Below are positions 24,964 to 35,725 of a stretch of DNA of 64,000 nt, piece after piece. Source of the stretch: Methylococcus sp. EFPC2. GTDB lineage: Bacteria; Pseudomonadota; Gammaproteobacteria; Methylococcales; Methylococcaceae. Where the stretch lies: assembly GCF_016925495.1 (NCBI RefSeq), contig NZ_CP070491.1:3162001-3226000 (forward strand), given 5' to 3'. The position numbers and the translations under genes are program-made. Position 1 is the stretch's first letter; each line of letters begins with the position of its first letter. Below the pieces are notes generated by a model. The model saw only the letters and a program-made list of their open reading frames with translations. It did no database searches and was not told the origin of the DNA.

Positions 24964-25620
24964 TCACGATACGTGCGACTGCTCGTCGCCATAGCGCTGG
25001 CTCAACGCCCACACCAGCGAAAGGAAATCCGGCTGGTTGAAGCGGGGAAGCCCGGCAATGACCAGCACGAAGCGCTGTGCGCCGATGTAAAGCGGCCAGA
25101 AGCCCAAGCGGCTGCCGCCGGAAGCATCCACGACGGCCCAGGCGCTCGAATTCAGCCCCATGTTGTTGAGCAGCAGGCCGGTCCGCCGCTCGTGCAAGCT
25201 GGCTAGTTCCGCGCTGAGGGCGGAAAGCTCTTCCGCGGTTTCGTGCGGAAACCCGGAAGTGGCGAGATAAAACCCCTGGTTATCGGCCAGCAAGGCCTTG
25301 CCCTGACTGCTGAGCGCTTGCAGCAGACCGGGCAGCAAGGCCTCCAAAGAACCGGACGGACAGGTGCGTGGCGCCTCGAAACCTTGCAGCCAGTGTGCAT
25401 CCTGGATGTGGTTCAAGAGAGCCAGAGCCTGCTCGGGCTCGTTCAGCCCCATCCAAAGAGACAGCGCTTCCCGGCCCAGGCGCGGCGTGACGGACTGAGC
25501 GAGCAGAGCGCGTATCAACCGCCTGGGAGGGTCCTCGCCGGGCGTGGCGACCGCATAAAACGCCCCACCCGGTGTCGGCGAGACATAAAGATGATCGGCC
25601 AACAAATAGGAGGCACCCAC
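24964..25620 (-). CDS. Probable second Roadblock/LC7-like protein with N-terminal extension
   Basis: A 218-residue protein started at GTG 25620, one base after the GTPase stop and with GAGGT 8 bases upstream inside the GTPase gene. The C-terminal half (about residues 95-210) has the layout of a Roadblock/LC7 domain: KALLADNQGFYLATSGFP, a helix ELSALSAELASLHE, then AWAVVDASG, LGFWPLYIG and FVLVIAGLP strands, and a last helix. The N-terminal 90 residues are unlike anything I recognise. The domain call is by pattern and needs profile or structure comparison; the close coupling to the GTPase supports a partner role. Confidence 0.55.
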   Translation of the reverse strand: MGASYLLADHLYVSPTPGGAFYAVATPGEDPPRRLIRALLAQSVTPRLGREALSLWMGLNEPEQALALLNHIQDAHWLQGFEAPRTCPSGSLEALLPGLLQALSSQGKALLADNQGFYLATSGFPHETAEELSALSAELASLHERRTGLLLNNMGLNSSAWAVVDASGGSRLGFWPLYIGAQRFVLVIAGLPRFNQPDFLSLVWALSQRYGDEQSHVS

Positions 25621-25621
25621 T

Positions 25622-26179
25622 TCAACCGACCTCGAGTCCGGGATCCAGGCTGTAGAGCAAGGCCTGCACGAGCACGGACACATCGGCGCGCCGACGGGCA
25701 TCCACTTCGAATATGGCGGGGGTGAAGCCCATGGTCCCGGCATACTGATGATAGGAATCCAGCCTCGGCTCGGGGCTCAGGTCGGTCTGTGTCACGCCTA
25801 TGACCACGGACGTCGAGGCGATGAATTCGCGGAACTTGCCGAGAAAGAACTTCATGTCCTGGAACGGATCCGCACGGGTATTGTCGAGCAACAGCACCAA
25901 GCCGATACCGCCGGTGGTCAGAATGTCCCACATGAAGTCGAAGCGCTCCTGACCCGGCGTGCCGTAGAGATGGATTTTCTCGCCGCCGGCCAGGTTCAGG
26001 ATGCCGTAATCCATGGCCACCGTCGTGGACGCCTTGCGCGATTTCGTCATATCGCTGGCCGCCTCGTCGGTGCTCAGCGGCGGCACATCGCTGAGCGAAG
26101 CGATGGCCGTGGTTTTGCCGGCCCCGACCGGGCCGGTGAAAATGATCTTGTTGTATTGAATCATGCTGCGTTTATCCAT
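25622..26179 (-). CDS. Small Ras-like GTPase (MglA/COG2229 type)
   Basis: A 185-residue Ras-superfamily GTPase. G1 is GPVGAGKTT at residues 16-24, switch I region DEAASDMTKSRKASTTVAMDYG contains the conserved Thr, G3 is the family-typical YGTPGQERF (72-80) in place of DxxGQ, and G4 is TQTD (130-133) in place of NKxD. Such GTPases sit beside Roadblock genes in many bacteria and control polarity (MglA) or signalling. No lipidation site or membrane helix is seen. It starts 3 bases after the receiver-like gene and is followed by the probable Roadblock-like gene after one base. Confidence 0.9.
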   Translation of the reverse strand: MDKRSMIQYNKIIFTGPVGAGKTTAIASLSDVPPLSTDEAASDMTKSRKASTTVAMDYGILNLAGGEKIHLYGTPGQERFDFMWDILTTGGIGLVLLLDNTRADPFQDMKFFLGKFREFIASTSVVIGVTQTDLSPEPRLDSYHQYAGTMGFTPAIFEVDARRRADVSVLVQALLYSLDPGLEVG

Positions 26180-26182
26180 GGG

Positions 26183-27373
26183 TTAACTCATCCGTAGCCG
26201 TTGCAGTATGCTTTTCAGGAGGGATTTCTTTCTCTCCGGCTGCTCGGGCGGATCTGGATGCGGAATCGGAGCGGTCGGGGTGTCCGGCATCACCTCTATC
26301 AGTCCCGCCGCCCAAGCCGCGCTGAAGAAGGCGAACACAAATTGCTGCCGGATGCCCAAAGCCTGCGCCACGTCGAAAAGACTACAGGGCCGATGGCGCA
26401 ACAGGGCGGCGATCCGGAGGGCATGCGGGGTGATCAACACACGCGTGAAATTCGGCCAGCGGGTCAGGCGAACGGGACGATCCGGCGCCAGCCCCTGGGG
26501 AATGCGTCCTTTCGACGTCCAGAGGGCGATTTTCCACAGCAACGCCGTCGACGCCGCCGCCTTGTCGTGTCCGGCCAGCAACTGGGCCTCATCGGCGGCC
26601 ACCTCCATCAGCGAGGTGCGGGAGGGGTTAGCGCCACCCAACTCGATGTTGGCCACCTTGTGGAATGGTATGCTGCAGGCGGCCCTGATCTGAGCCTCGT
26701 CGGCGTCCACCCAAATTTTTCTCTGCTGAGGCAGCAGGGCGATGGCCTTCCAGGGAGTCTGCACCCGCAAGGCGATTCCCGTGTTTTCGGCTCGCTCCCA
26801 GGCCTTATGGACCATGCCCTGGAGGTATTCGTCCGGCTGGTAGTACAGATCGCCCCACTGGGAAGGGTCGTGGGCATCCACGTCGTCGCGCCGCCCGAGA
26901 TAGGCACCGAAGGCTTGCTCGTCCAACAGCATGGCGACCTTGTGCGTTCTGGGTTCCGTGCCCTGCGTCGCGGTCACCACCTTCATGGCGGGTTTAGCGG
27001 CGGGCGTTGCCTGATCCTTTTCGGAGGCATTCGTCCTTGTCACCAGGGCGCGCATTTTTTCCAGCGCGGCAAGCAGATCCTCGCTGCGAGCCGGTTTCTT
27101 GACGAACACGCTGTCCGGATCGAGCCCCTGCACGGCCAACGCCAGCACGATGCTGGGCCGACCGGGATGAATCTGTTGCCGCGCGGCGTAGAGCCGCTTG
27201 CCCTCCGGGTTGTCCAGGTCGACCAGCAAGGCCTCGGCCTGGCTCGGATCGGCGACGATCACCGCCCGGTTGGAGCCGGGACCGCGCAGGAACAGGCGAA
27301 ACAGATGGAGGGTCCTATCGTCCAGGCCGATGGCGCCCAGCTTGAGGAGCTCGACTTCGGCAGGCTTATTCAC
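26183..27373 (-). CDS. Receiver-like signalling protein with C-terminal winged-helix-like end
   Basis: A 396-residue protein from GTG at 27373. The first 120 residues look like a degenerate receiver domain: NRAVIVADPSQAEALLVDLDNP, RPSIVLALA and the beta5-alpha5 lysine segment VFVKKPARSEDLLAALEKM. The middle (about 150-290) has LYYQPDEYLQGMVHKAW and WKAIALLPQQRKIWVDADE. Near 320-365 a winged-helix-like part reads LRIAALLRHRPCSLFDVAQALGI. A proline-rich tail with PPEQPERKKS ends the protein. Function unknown; its place between the FimV-like gene (8-base overlap) and the GTPase (3 bases) makes it a core member of the module. Confidence 0.65.
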   Translation of the reverse strand: MNKPAEVELLKLGAIGLDDRTLHLFRLFLRGPGSNRAVIVADPSQAEALLVDLDNPEGKRLYAARQQIHPGRPSIVLALAVQGLDPDSVFVKKPARSEDLLAALEKMRALVTRTNASEKDQATPAAKPAMKVVTATQGTEPRTHKVAMLLDEQAFGAYLGRRDDVDAHDPSQWGDLYYQPDEYLQGMVHKAWERAENTGIALRVQTPWKAIALLPQQRKIWVDADEAQIRAACSIPFHKVANIELGGANPSRTSLMEVAADEAQLLAGHDKAAASTALLWKIALWTSKGRIPQGLAPDRPVRLTRWPNFTRVLITPHALRIAALLRHRPCSLFDVAQALGIRQQFVFAFFSAAWAAGLIEVMPDTPTAPIPHPDPPEQPERKKSLLKSILQRLRMS

Positions 27374-28100
27374 TGCCGCGCTCCCCCGTGCCGTCGCTGG
27401 CCCAGCATGGCGGCAAGCCGCCTAATTCGGTGCCAAGCCGGCGGCGGAAATCATCCCGTCTAGCGTGATCACGGGTCGCCCGGTATAGCGACAGCAGTTC
27501 GACCCGCAAGTCATCACGCTCAGGCTGTCTGCGCACGGCGTTTTCAAGCAGGTCCATAGCCTGTTCGAGCTGGCTGTATTCGATAAACTCGCGCGCCTCC
27601 TGCAAGGGATCCCGTATTTCGACCTGTTCTCCCTCCCGCACGTGCAACAGGCCGGTTTCACCTTCCACCCCCTCGCTCAGACACGCACTGCGACTCCGCG
27701 GCGACATGGGCGGCCGCCGGCCGGATTCCAGCCAGAGGCGCAGCGCCTGTTCCTGTTCCGCGGCGAGCCGATCACGGCTGGCGGACAACATGCGCCTGCG
27801 CAACTCCCTGCCGTGGTGGCCCAGAACGGCGAACAAATCGAGCAGGGCTCCATAAAGCGCTTCACTGTCAAGCGATCGGTAGGCATGGTGTATACGCCGG
27901 GTGTGTCGCGCGAGGTCTCCGGGGGCTGCGCTGACAGCCTGGGCGAGCGCATCGCCGAAGCGCGCAGGCAGGTCCGGCAAATAGGGCAGCCACCGCTGTG
28001 ATTCACCGATGAGGAAAGCCAGTTCGCTGCATGGCGCCTCATTCAGTGTCGGAGTAAGGGCTGCGGCGTCCCCAAGCTGCCCGTAGATTGCCTGTCCCAT
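27366..28100 (-). CDS. FimV C-terminal-domain-like helical protein
   Basis: A 244-residue soluble protein from the ATG at 28100, with GGGAG 6 bases upstream. The C-terminal part (about residues 165-235) resembles the FimV C-terminal TPR-like domain: DPLQEAREFIEYSQLEQAMDLLENAV, RRQPERDDLRVELLSLYRATRD (key part: QPERDDLRVELLSLY). The N-terminal helical part is unknown. FimV is a polar hub for type IV pilus and chemosensory proteins in Pseudomonas, so this may tie the GTPase module to a pole or pilus; that is inference. It is the first gene of the operon and overlaps the next gene by 8 bases. Confidence 0.65.
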   Translation of the reverse strand: MGQAIYGQLGDAAALTPTLNEAPCSELAFLIGESQRWLPYLPDLPARFGDALAQAVSAAPGDLARHTRRIHHAYRSLDSEALYGALLDLFAVLGHHGRELRRRMLSASRDRLAAEQEQALRLWLESGRRPPMSPRSRSACLSEGVEGETGLLHVREGEQVEIRDPLQEAREFIEYSQLEQAMDLLENAVRRQPERDDLRVELLSLYRATRDHARRDDFRRRLGTELGGLPPCWASDGTGERGSE

Positions 28101-28341
28101 AAATCTCCCGGAAATTGCTGCGGAAATTCGATGGCGGCAAAGCATAGAAGAATTTTCGCAATTGGTAAGCGCATCGGGCGGCCGAAGATTCTGTCCGGGG
28201 CAAGGTGCGGCGGCGGGCCTCTTCAGTCCCGGAAAAGCGCGCTAAGCCCTGAAACTTCCGGGGACTTTCCAGCCGTTTTTGACTTCCCGCCGGCACCGCG
28301 CCATGCTTCCCGCCCGTTCAACCCACCGTCGAGGAATTGCC

Positions 28342-28848
28342 ATGACCATACAAGCTGGAGACCGTTTGCCAGACGGTACGCTCACCGAATGCACCGAATT
28401 CGATCCGGCCACGAACTGCCCGCTGAATCCCCAGTCCCTGGCCGTACAAGACTTGATCAAGGGCAAGAAAATCGTGATCTTCGCGGTACCCGGCGCGTTC
28501 ACCCCCACCTGTTCGATCAAGCACTTGCCCGGCTACGTCAAGCACTACGAGGCGTTCAAGGCCAAGGGCGTCGACGAGATCTGGTGTCTGTCGGTCAACG
28601 ACGCGTTCGTCATGGCCGCCTGGGGCCGCGATCAACATGTGAACGGCAAGGTACGCCTGCTAGCCGACGGCAGCGCCCTCTACACGACCCAGCTCGGCTT
28701 GAGCCAGGACCTGACCGCGAAAGGATTGGGCGTGCGCAGCCTGCGTTATGCGCTGATCGTCGAAGACGGCGTGGTCAAGCATGTCGCGGTCGAGGCGCCC
28801 AGCAAGTTCGAGGTCTCGAACGCCGAAGCCATACTCGCCGCCCTGTAA
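28342..28848 (+). CDS. Peroxiredoxin, Prx5/AhpE-like (glutaredoxin-dependent type)
   Basis: A 168-residue peroxiredoxin from the ATG at 28342, with GAGG 12 bases before it. The active site is VPGAFTPTCSIKHLPGY (about residues 48-64), with the peroxidatic Cys in PTCS. This is the Prx5 subfamily that reduces H2O2 and alkyl hydroperoxides, using glutathione/glutaredoxin in many proteobacteria. No fused glutaredoxin domain follows, so the reductant comes from elsewhere. It diverges from the GTPase operon and precedes rpiB by 27 bases, probably as one transcript. Confidence 0.9.
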   Translation: MTIQAGDRLPDGTLTECTEFDPATNCPLNPQSLAVQDLIKGKKIVIFAVPGAFTPTCSIKHLPGYVKHYEAFKAKGVDEIWCLSVNDAFVMAAWGRDQHVNGKVRLLADGSALYTTQLGLSQDLTAKGLGVRSLRYALIVEDGVVKHVAVEAPSKFEVSNAEAILAAL

Positions 28849-28875
28849 TCCCCGAGCATCGAGGAGTCAATACCC

Positions 28876-29304
28876 ATGAAAATAGGCATCGCATCCGATC
28901 ACGCCGGTTTCTCGCACAAGGAAGCCCTGCGCCTCTGGTTGGCCGGCCTGGGCCACGAAGTCGTCGACTATGGCTGTTTCAGCGACGAACGTACCGATTA
29001 CCCCACCTGGATACGCCCCTGCGCCGAAGCGGTCGCACGCGGCGAGGTGGAACGCGGCATCGTGCTGGGCGGCAGCGGCAACGGCGAAGCCATCGTCGCC
29101 AACCGGGTCAGGGGCGTCCGTTGCGGCTATTGCTTCAACGAAGAAACCGCCTTCCTGACCCGCTCCCACAACGATGCCAACTGCATCGCGATCGGCCAGC
29201 GCATCATCGACCTGGATACCGCCAAGAAAGTCGTCGAGACTTTCCTCGCCACCGAGTTCGAAGGCGGACGACACATACCCCGGATCGTGGCCATCGACGA
29301 CTGA
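28876..29304 (+). CDS. rpiB: Ribose-5-phosphate isomerase B
   Basis: A 142-residue RpiB that interconverts ribose 5-phosphate and ribulose 5-phosphate, a step of the ribulose monophosphate and pentose phosphate routes. The start MKIGIASDHAGFSHKEAL and SHNDANCIAIG are family marks. The active-site loop reads LGGSGNGEAIVANR, the actinobacterial variant where a Glu replaces the catalytic Cys of E. coli-type enzymes. In M. tuberculosis that Glu is the base. It lies between the peroxiredoxin and bioA on one strand. Confidence 0.93.
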   Translation: MKIGIASDHAGFSHKEALRLWLAGLGHEVVDYGCFSDERTDYPTWIRPCAEAVARGEVERGIVLGGSGNGEAIVANRVRGVRCGYCFNEETAFLTRSHNDANCIAIGQRIIDLDTAKKVVETFLATEFEGGRHIPRIVAIDD

Positions 29305-29315
29305 GCTCCGGCCGC

Positions 29316-30665
29316 ATGAGCAATCTGGCTTTCGCGCAGCGCGATTTGGCCGTGCTGTGGCACCCCTGCACCCAGATGAAGGATCACGAGGCGCTTCCGC
29401 CGGTGCCGATACGCCGGGGGCAGGGGGTCTGGCTGGAGGATTTCGAAGGCAAACGCTATCTGGACGCCATCAGCTCCTGGTGGGTCAATCTGTTCGGTCA
29501 TGCGCACCCTTACATCAACGACGCCATCAAGGCCCAGTTGGAGCAGCTGGAGCATGTGATACTCGCCGGCTTCAGCCACGAGCCGGCCGTGCGTCTGGCC
29601 GAACGGCTCACGCACCTGGCCCCGCCCAGCCTGAGCCGCTGCTTCTACGCCGACAACGGCTCCTCGGCCGTGGAGGTGGCGCTGAAGATGAGTTACCACT
29701 ATTGGCGCAACCTGGGGAAAACGCGCAAAACCCGCTTCGTCACGCTGGAAAACAGCTACCACGGCGAAACCCTGGGCGCGCTGGCGGTGGGCGATGTGGC
29801 CTTGTACAAGGAAACCTACGCGCCGCTACTGATGGACGTGATCACCGTCCCATCGCCCGATTGCTTTCATCGCGAGAAGGGCGAGAGCTGGGCGGATTAT
29901 TCGGCACGGCGCTTCTCCGACATGGAGAAAACCCTGGCCGCACATTCAGAGGAAGTCTGCGCGGTCATCGTGGAACCCTTAGTGCAGTGTGCAGGCTCCA
30001 TGCGTATGTACGACCCCGTGTATCTGAAGTTGCTGCGCGAGGCCTGCGACCGCTACGGCGTGCATTTGATCGCCGACGAGATCGCCGTCGGCTTCGGCCG
30101 CACCGGCAGCCTGTTCGCCTGCGAACAGGCCGGCATCACGCCGGACTTCCTCTGTCTATCCAAGGGGCTGACCGGCGGCTATCTGCCGCTTTCCGCCGTG
30201 CTCACTCGGGAAACCGTTTATCAGGCCTTCTACGGCGATTACGCTACGCTCAAGGCCTTTCTGCACTCGCACAGCTATACCGGCAATCCGCTCGCCTGTA
30301 CCGCCGCTTTGGCCAGCCTGGATTTGTTCGAACGCGATGACGTCATCGCCCGCAACCGCATCCTCGCCCGGGAAATGGCGGATGCCACGACAGGCCTGGC
30401 CGACCACCCGCATGTCGCGGAGGTGCGCCAGACCGGGATGATACTGGCGGTCGAGTTAGTCGAGGACAAAAATACCCGCCAACCCTATCCCTGGCAGGAA
30501 AGGCGGGGGCGGCAGGTCTACCGCCACGCCTTGAGCCGCGGCGTCTTGCTCAGGCCCCTGGGGGACGTCGTTTATTTCATGCCGCCCTACGTGATCGCGC
30601 CGGAGCAAATCCGCCTGATGGCCGACGTCGCCCGCGAGGGCATAGCCCTGGCCACGGCGGACTGA
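29316..30665 (+). CDS. bioA: Adenosylmethionine-8-amino-7-oxononanoate aminotransferase
   Basis: A 449-residue class III aminotransferase from the ATG at 29316 (MSNLAFAQRDLAVLWHPCTQ). It makes 7,8-diaminopelargonate in biotin synthesis, with S-adenosylmethionine as amino donor. Marks are HPCTQMKDHE, WWVNLFGHAHP, YADNGSSAVEVALKMS and the PLP lysine in CLSKGLTGGYLPLS. The longer open frame back to 28131 crosses the peroxiredoxin and rpiB genes and is rejected. It abuts rsmE with no gap. Other bio genes are absent from the window. Confidence 0.95.
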   Translation: MSNLAFAQRDLAVLWHPCTQMKDHEALPPVPIRRGQGVWLEDFEGKRYLDAISSWWVNLFGHAHPYINDAIKAQLEQLEHVILAGFSHEPAVRLAERLTHLAPPSLSRCFYADNGSSAVEVALKMSYHYWRNLGKTRKTRFVTLENSYHGETLGALAVGDVALYKETYAPLLMDVITVPSPDCFHREKGESWADYSARRFSDMEKTLAAHSEEVCAVIVEPLVQCAGSMRMYDPVYLKLLREACDRYGVHLIADEIAVGFGRTGSLFACEQAGITPDFLCLSKGLTGGYLPLSAVLTRETVYQAFYGDYATLKAFLHSHSYTGNPLACTAALASLDLFERDDVIARNRILAREMADATTGLADHPHVAEVRQTGMILAVELVEDKNTRQPYPWQERRGRQVYRHALSRGVLLRPLGDVVYFMPPYVIAPEQIRLMADVAREGIALATAD

Positions 30666-31394
30666 ATGCGCATTTCCCGTTTCCATCTGACCCAGCCATT
30701 GCAAGCCGGCGCCACGATCGCGCTCGACGACGAGCGCGCGCATTATCTGCGCACCGTGCTGCGTCTGAAAAAGGGCGCCGAGCTGACGGTGTTCAACGGG
30801 GAAGGCGGCGAATACCCCGCGGTATTGGTGGAATGTCATCGTGAAGCCGTCCGGCTGGAACTGGGCGAATTCAATTCGCGCGAAGCGGAATCACCGCTCT
30901 CCACCTTCCTGGGCCTGGGCATTTCGCGCGGGGAACGCATGGACTTAGGTATACAGAAAGCGGTCGAACTCGGTGTAACAGCCATCACTCCCCTGCTCAC
31001 CGAGCGCTGCGTGGTGCAACTGGACGAGGCGCGCAAACAGCAGCGCCGGCAGCACTGGCAACGCGTCGTGCAAAGCGCCTGCGAGCAGTGCGGACGCAAC
31101 CGTATCCCCCCCATCCATGAGCCCGAGAAGCTGGAACACTGGCTGCCCCGGCAAACCGGCACGCGACTCTTTCTACACCCCCATGGCGGCCGGACGCTGA
31201 ACGAACTTCCACGACCTGACAGCTCCGTCACCCTGCTCGGCGGCCCGGAAGGCGGATTCAGCGAATTCGAGGGCAAGATGGCGCTGGGAGCCGGATTCAC
31301 GCCCCTGCGCTTGGGTCCGCGCATCCTGCGCACGGAAACTGCGGCCCTGGCAGCCTTGGCCGCGATCCAGGCCGTTTGGGGCGACTTTCGTTGA
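30666..31394 (+). CDS. rsmE: 16S rRNA (uracil1498-N3)-methyltransferase
   Basis: A 242-residue SPOUT methyltransferase that methylates U1498 of 16S rRNA. The N-terminal PUA-like domain has RISRFHLTQPL and HYLRTVLRLKKG. The SPOUT domain has QKAVELGVTAITPLLTERC and the knotted SAM site LLGGPEGGFSEFE near residue 192, then LGPRILRTETA. It starts directly after the bioA stop, suggesting coupled translation. Confidence 0.95.
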   Translation: MRISRFHLTQPLQAGATIALDDERAHYLRTVLRLKKGAELTVFNGEGGEYPAVLVECHREAVRLELGEFNSREAESPLSTFLGLGISRGERMDLGIQKAVELGVTAITPLLTERCVVQLDEARKQQRRQHWQRVVQSACEQCGRNRIPPIHEPEKLEHWLPRQTGTRLFLHPHGGRTLNELPRPDSSVTLLGGPEGGFSEFEGKMALGAGFTPLRLGPRILRTETAALAALAAIQAVWGDFR

Positions 31395-31425
31395 TCTGGA
31401 TCCGGATAAGCCCCTGTTTTCCGTA

Positions 31426-31434
31426 TGCTAGAAT
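31426..31434 (+). promoter_or_regulatory. Putative extended -10 element of hemF
   Basis: TGCTAGAAT is a TGn-TAnAAT extended -10 about 87 bases before hemF, after the rsmE stop. No convincing -35 is seen. The call is by sight only. Confidence 0.35.
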
Positions 31435-31508
31435 CCCGCGCGCCGGGCACCTGCGCCCCGATCGCGCACTCTCCCGCTCCGGAGACTTTCAACCATCCTA
31501 AAACATGA

Positions 31509-32438
<930 letters not shown>

Positions 32439-32442
32439 AACG

Positions 32443-32481
32443 CAACAAGGCCCGCCGTAGCGTGACGAGCGGGCCTTGTTG
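32443..32481. terminator. Hairpin between convergent hemF and mlaC
   Basis: CAACAAGGCCCGC (32443-32455) is an exact 13-bp complement of GCGGGCCTTGTTG (32469-32481), with a 13-base loop. There is no T-run on either side beyond the stem bases. Its site between two convergent stop codons suggests a bidirectional terminator. Confidence 0.7.
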
Positions 32482-32497
32482 CCGGAGCGGGAGATGA

Positions 32498-33151
32498 TCA
32501 GGACTTCTGGGGCTTGACCGGCTCCTTGAGCGCGCTGCTGTTGCGCTGCGAGAGCTGGGCAATCAACTGATCCAGCGAACCGGTGCGGGCGATGTCGTTG
32601 GTGAAACTGGTGCGGTAGTTCTGCACCAGGCTGACGCCTTCGATCAGCACGTCGTAGACCTTCCAGTCACCCTTCTGGTTGACCATGCGATAGTTCACGC
32701 CGACGGGCTGTGCGCCGGGCTGAATGATTTCGGTGCGGACCACCACGCGCTTATCGCCTTCTTCGCTCTTCAGCGGCAGATAGCGGATCGTCCAGTTGGC
32801 GTACTCGGTAAAGGCGGTGGTGTAAGTACGCACCAACAGCAGCTTGAACTCTTTCTTGAAGCGGACCTGCTGTTCCGGGGTGGCGGTTTTCCAGTATTTG
32901 CCCAGGATCAGCACGGCGACGCGGTCGAAATCGACATGCGCTTCGAGGACGGTTTCGACGAATTGCGTAGCCTTGAGGAAATCTTTCTTGTACTCGGGCC
33001 GTTGCAGGGTTTTCTGCATCTGGTCCGAGGTTTCCTGGATAACCTGTTGCGGCGGCAGCAAAGCATCCGCGGCATGCAGCGCGCCCGACGCCAAGGCCAG
33101 ACCCAGCGCCAGCAGCCAAGCCAAACCGAACCAGGGTTTAGTCGATTTCAT
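32498..33151 (-). CDS. mlaC: Phospholipid-binding protein MlaC (Ttg2D family)
   Basis: A 217-residue periplasmic protein from the ATG at 33151, with GGGAG 8 bases upstream. The signal peptide ends near SGALHAAD. The mature protein follows MlaC: PQQVIQETSDQMQKTL, VDFDRVAVLILGKYWKTATPEQQVRF, LLVRTYTTAF, GVNYRMVNQKGDWKVYDVLIEGVSLVQNYR (key part DWKVYDVLIEGVSLVQNYR). MlaC carries phospholipid between the outer membrane and the MlaFEDB importer. No mlaFEDB genes flank it, so it stands alone here. It diverges from hemB. Confidence 0.88.
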   Translation of the reverse strand: MKSTKPWFGLAWLLALGLALASGALHAADALLPPQQVIQETSDQMQKTLQRPEYKKDFLKATQFVETVLEAHVDFDRVAVLILGKYWKTATPEQQVRFKKEFKLLLVRTYTTAFTEYANWTIRYLPLKSEEGDKRVVVRTEIIQPGAQPVGVNYRMVNQKGDWKVYDVLIEGVSLVQNYRTSFTNDIARTGSLDQLIAQLSQRNSSALKEPVKPQKS

Positions 33152-33181
33152 TGAAATACTCCCGCAATCCAATCATTTTAA

Positions 33182-35091
<1,910 letters not shown>

Positions 35092-35106
<15 letters not shown>

Positions 35107-35634
35107 TAGGTAGGCGTCCTTGAGCTCGACGTAGTGGCGGGGCGAGAAGCGCAAGTAGGCCTTCTCCTGGTCCGTGAGCGCCCGGGCCTGCTTGGCGGGC
35201 GAGCCGACATACAGAAATCCGGATTCCAGACGCTTGCCCGGCGGCACCAGACTGCCGGCCCCCAGCATGACCTCGTCCTCGACGACGGCCCCGTCCATGA
35301 CGATGGCGCCGATGCCGATCAGGCAGTGGTCGCCGATGGCGCAACCGTGCAGCACCGCGCGGTGCCCCACGGTGACGTGACGTCCGACGGTGAGCGGATG
35401 CCCCACCGCCGAGAATTCGCTGCCGCCGTGGGTGACGTGCAGCACGCAGCCGTCCTGGATATTACTGCCCTCGCCGATGCGGATGCGCTGCACGTCGCCG
35501 CGCACGACGCTCATGGGCCAGATCGAAACGTGATCGCCCAGCGTCACGTCGCCGATGACCAGCGCGCTGTCGTCGACGTAAACCGCATGCCCCAGACTGG
35601 GCCATACCCCCCTATACGCTTTAATCGCCACCAT
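35092..35634 (-). CDS. Gamma-carbonic-anhydrase-like hexapeptide-repeat protein
   Basis: A 180-residue left-handed beta-helix protein from the ATG at 35634; a TTG at 35652 is a weaker option. Repeated hexapeptides run from about residue 25 ([22 protein letters not shown]) to 140. The three zinc histidines fit LHVTHGG and VGHRAVLHG. It matches the YrdA/CaiE-type gamma carbonic anhydrase family, whose members are often of unproven activity. [18 protein letters not shown] is conserved. It converges with aroE and overlaps its last 15 bases. Confidence 0.88.
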
Positions 35635-35725
35635 TACCCCTCGTTTTGCCAAATGCCGCGGCCGACCGGCGGCTGTCTATACTAAGCGACGGCCGTTCGG
35701 GCCGGTCATCCATGAGGAGAACGCC

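Noticed and set aside
28131-30665. 844-residue frame including bioA
   Set aside because: Only the part from 29316 is BioA; the upstream part crosses the peroxiredoxin and rpiB genes in another frame.
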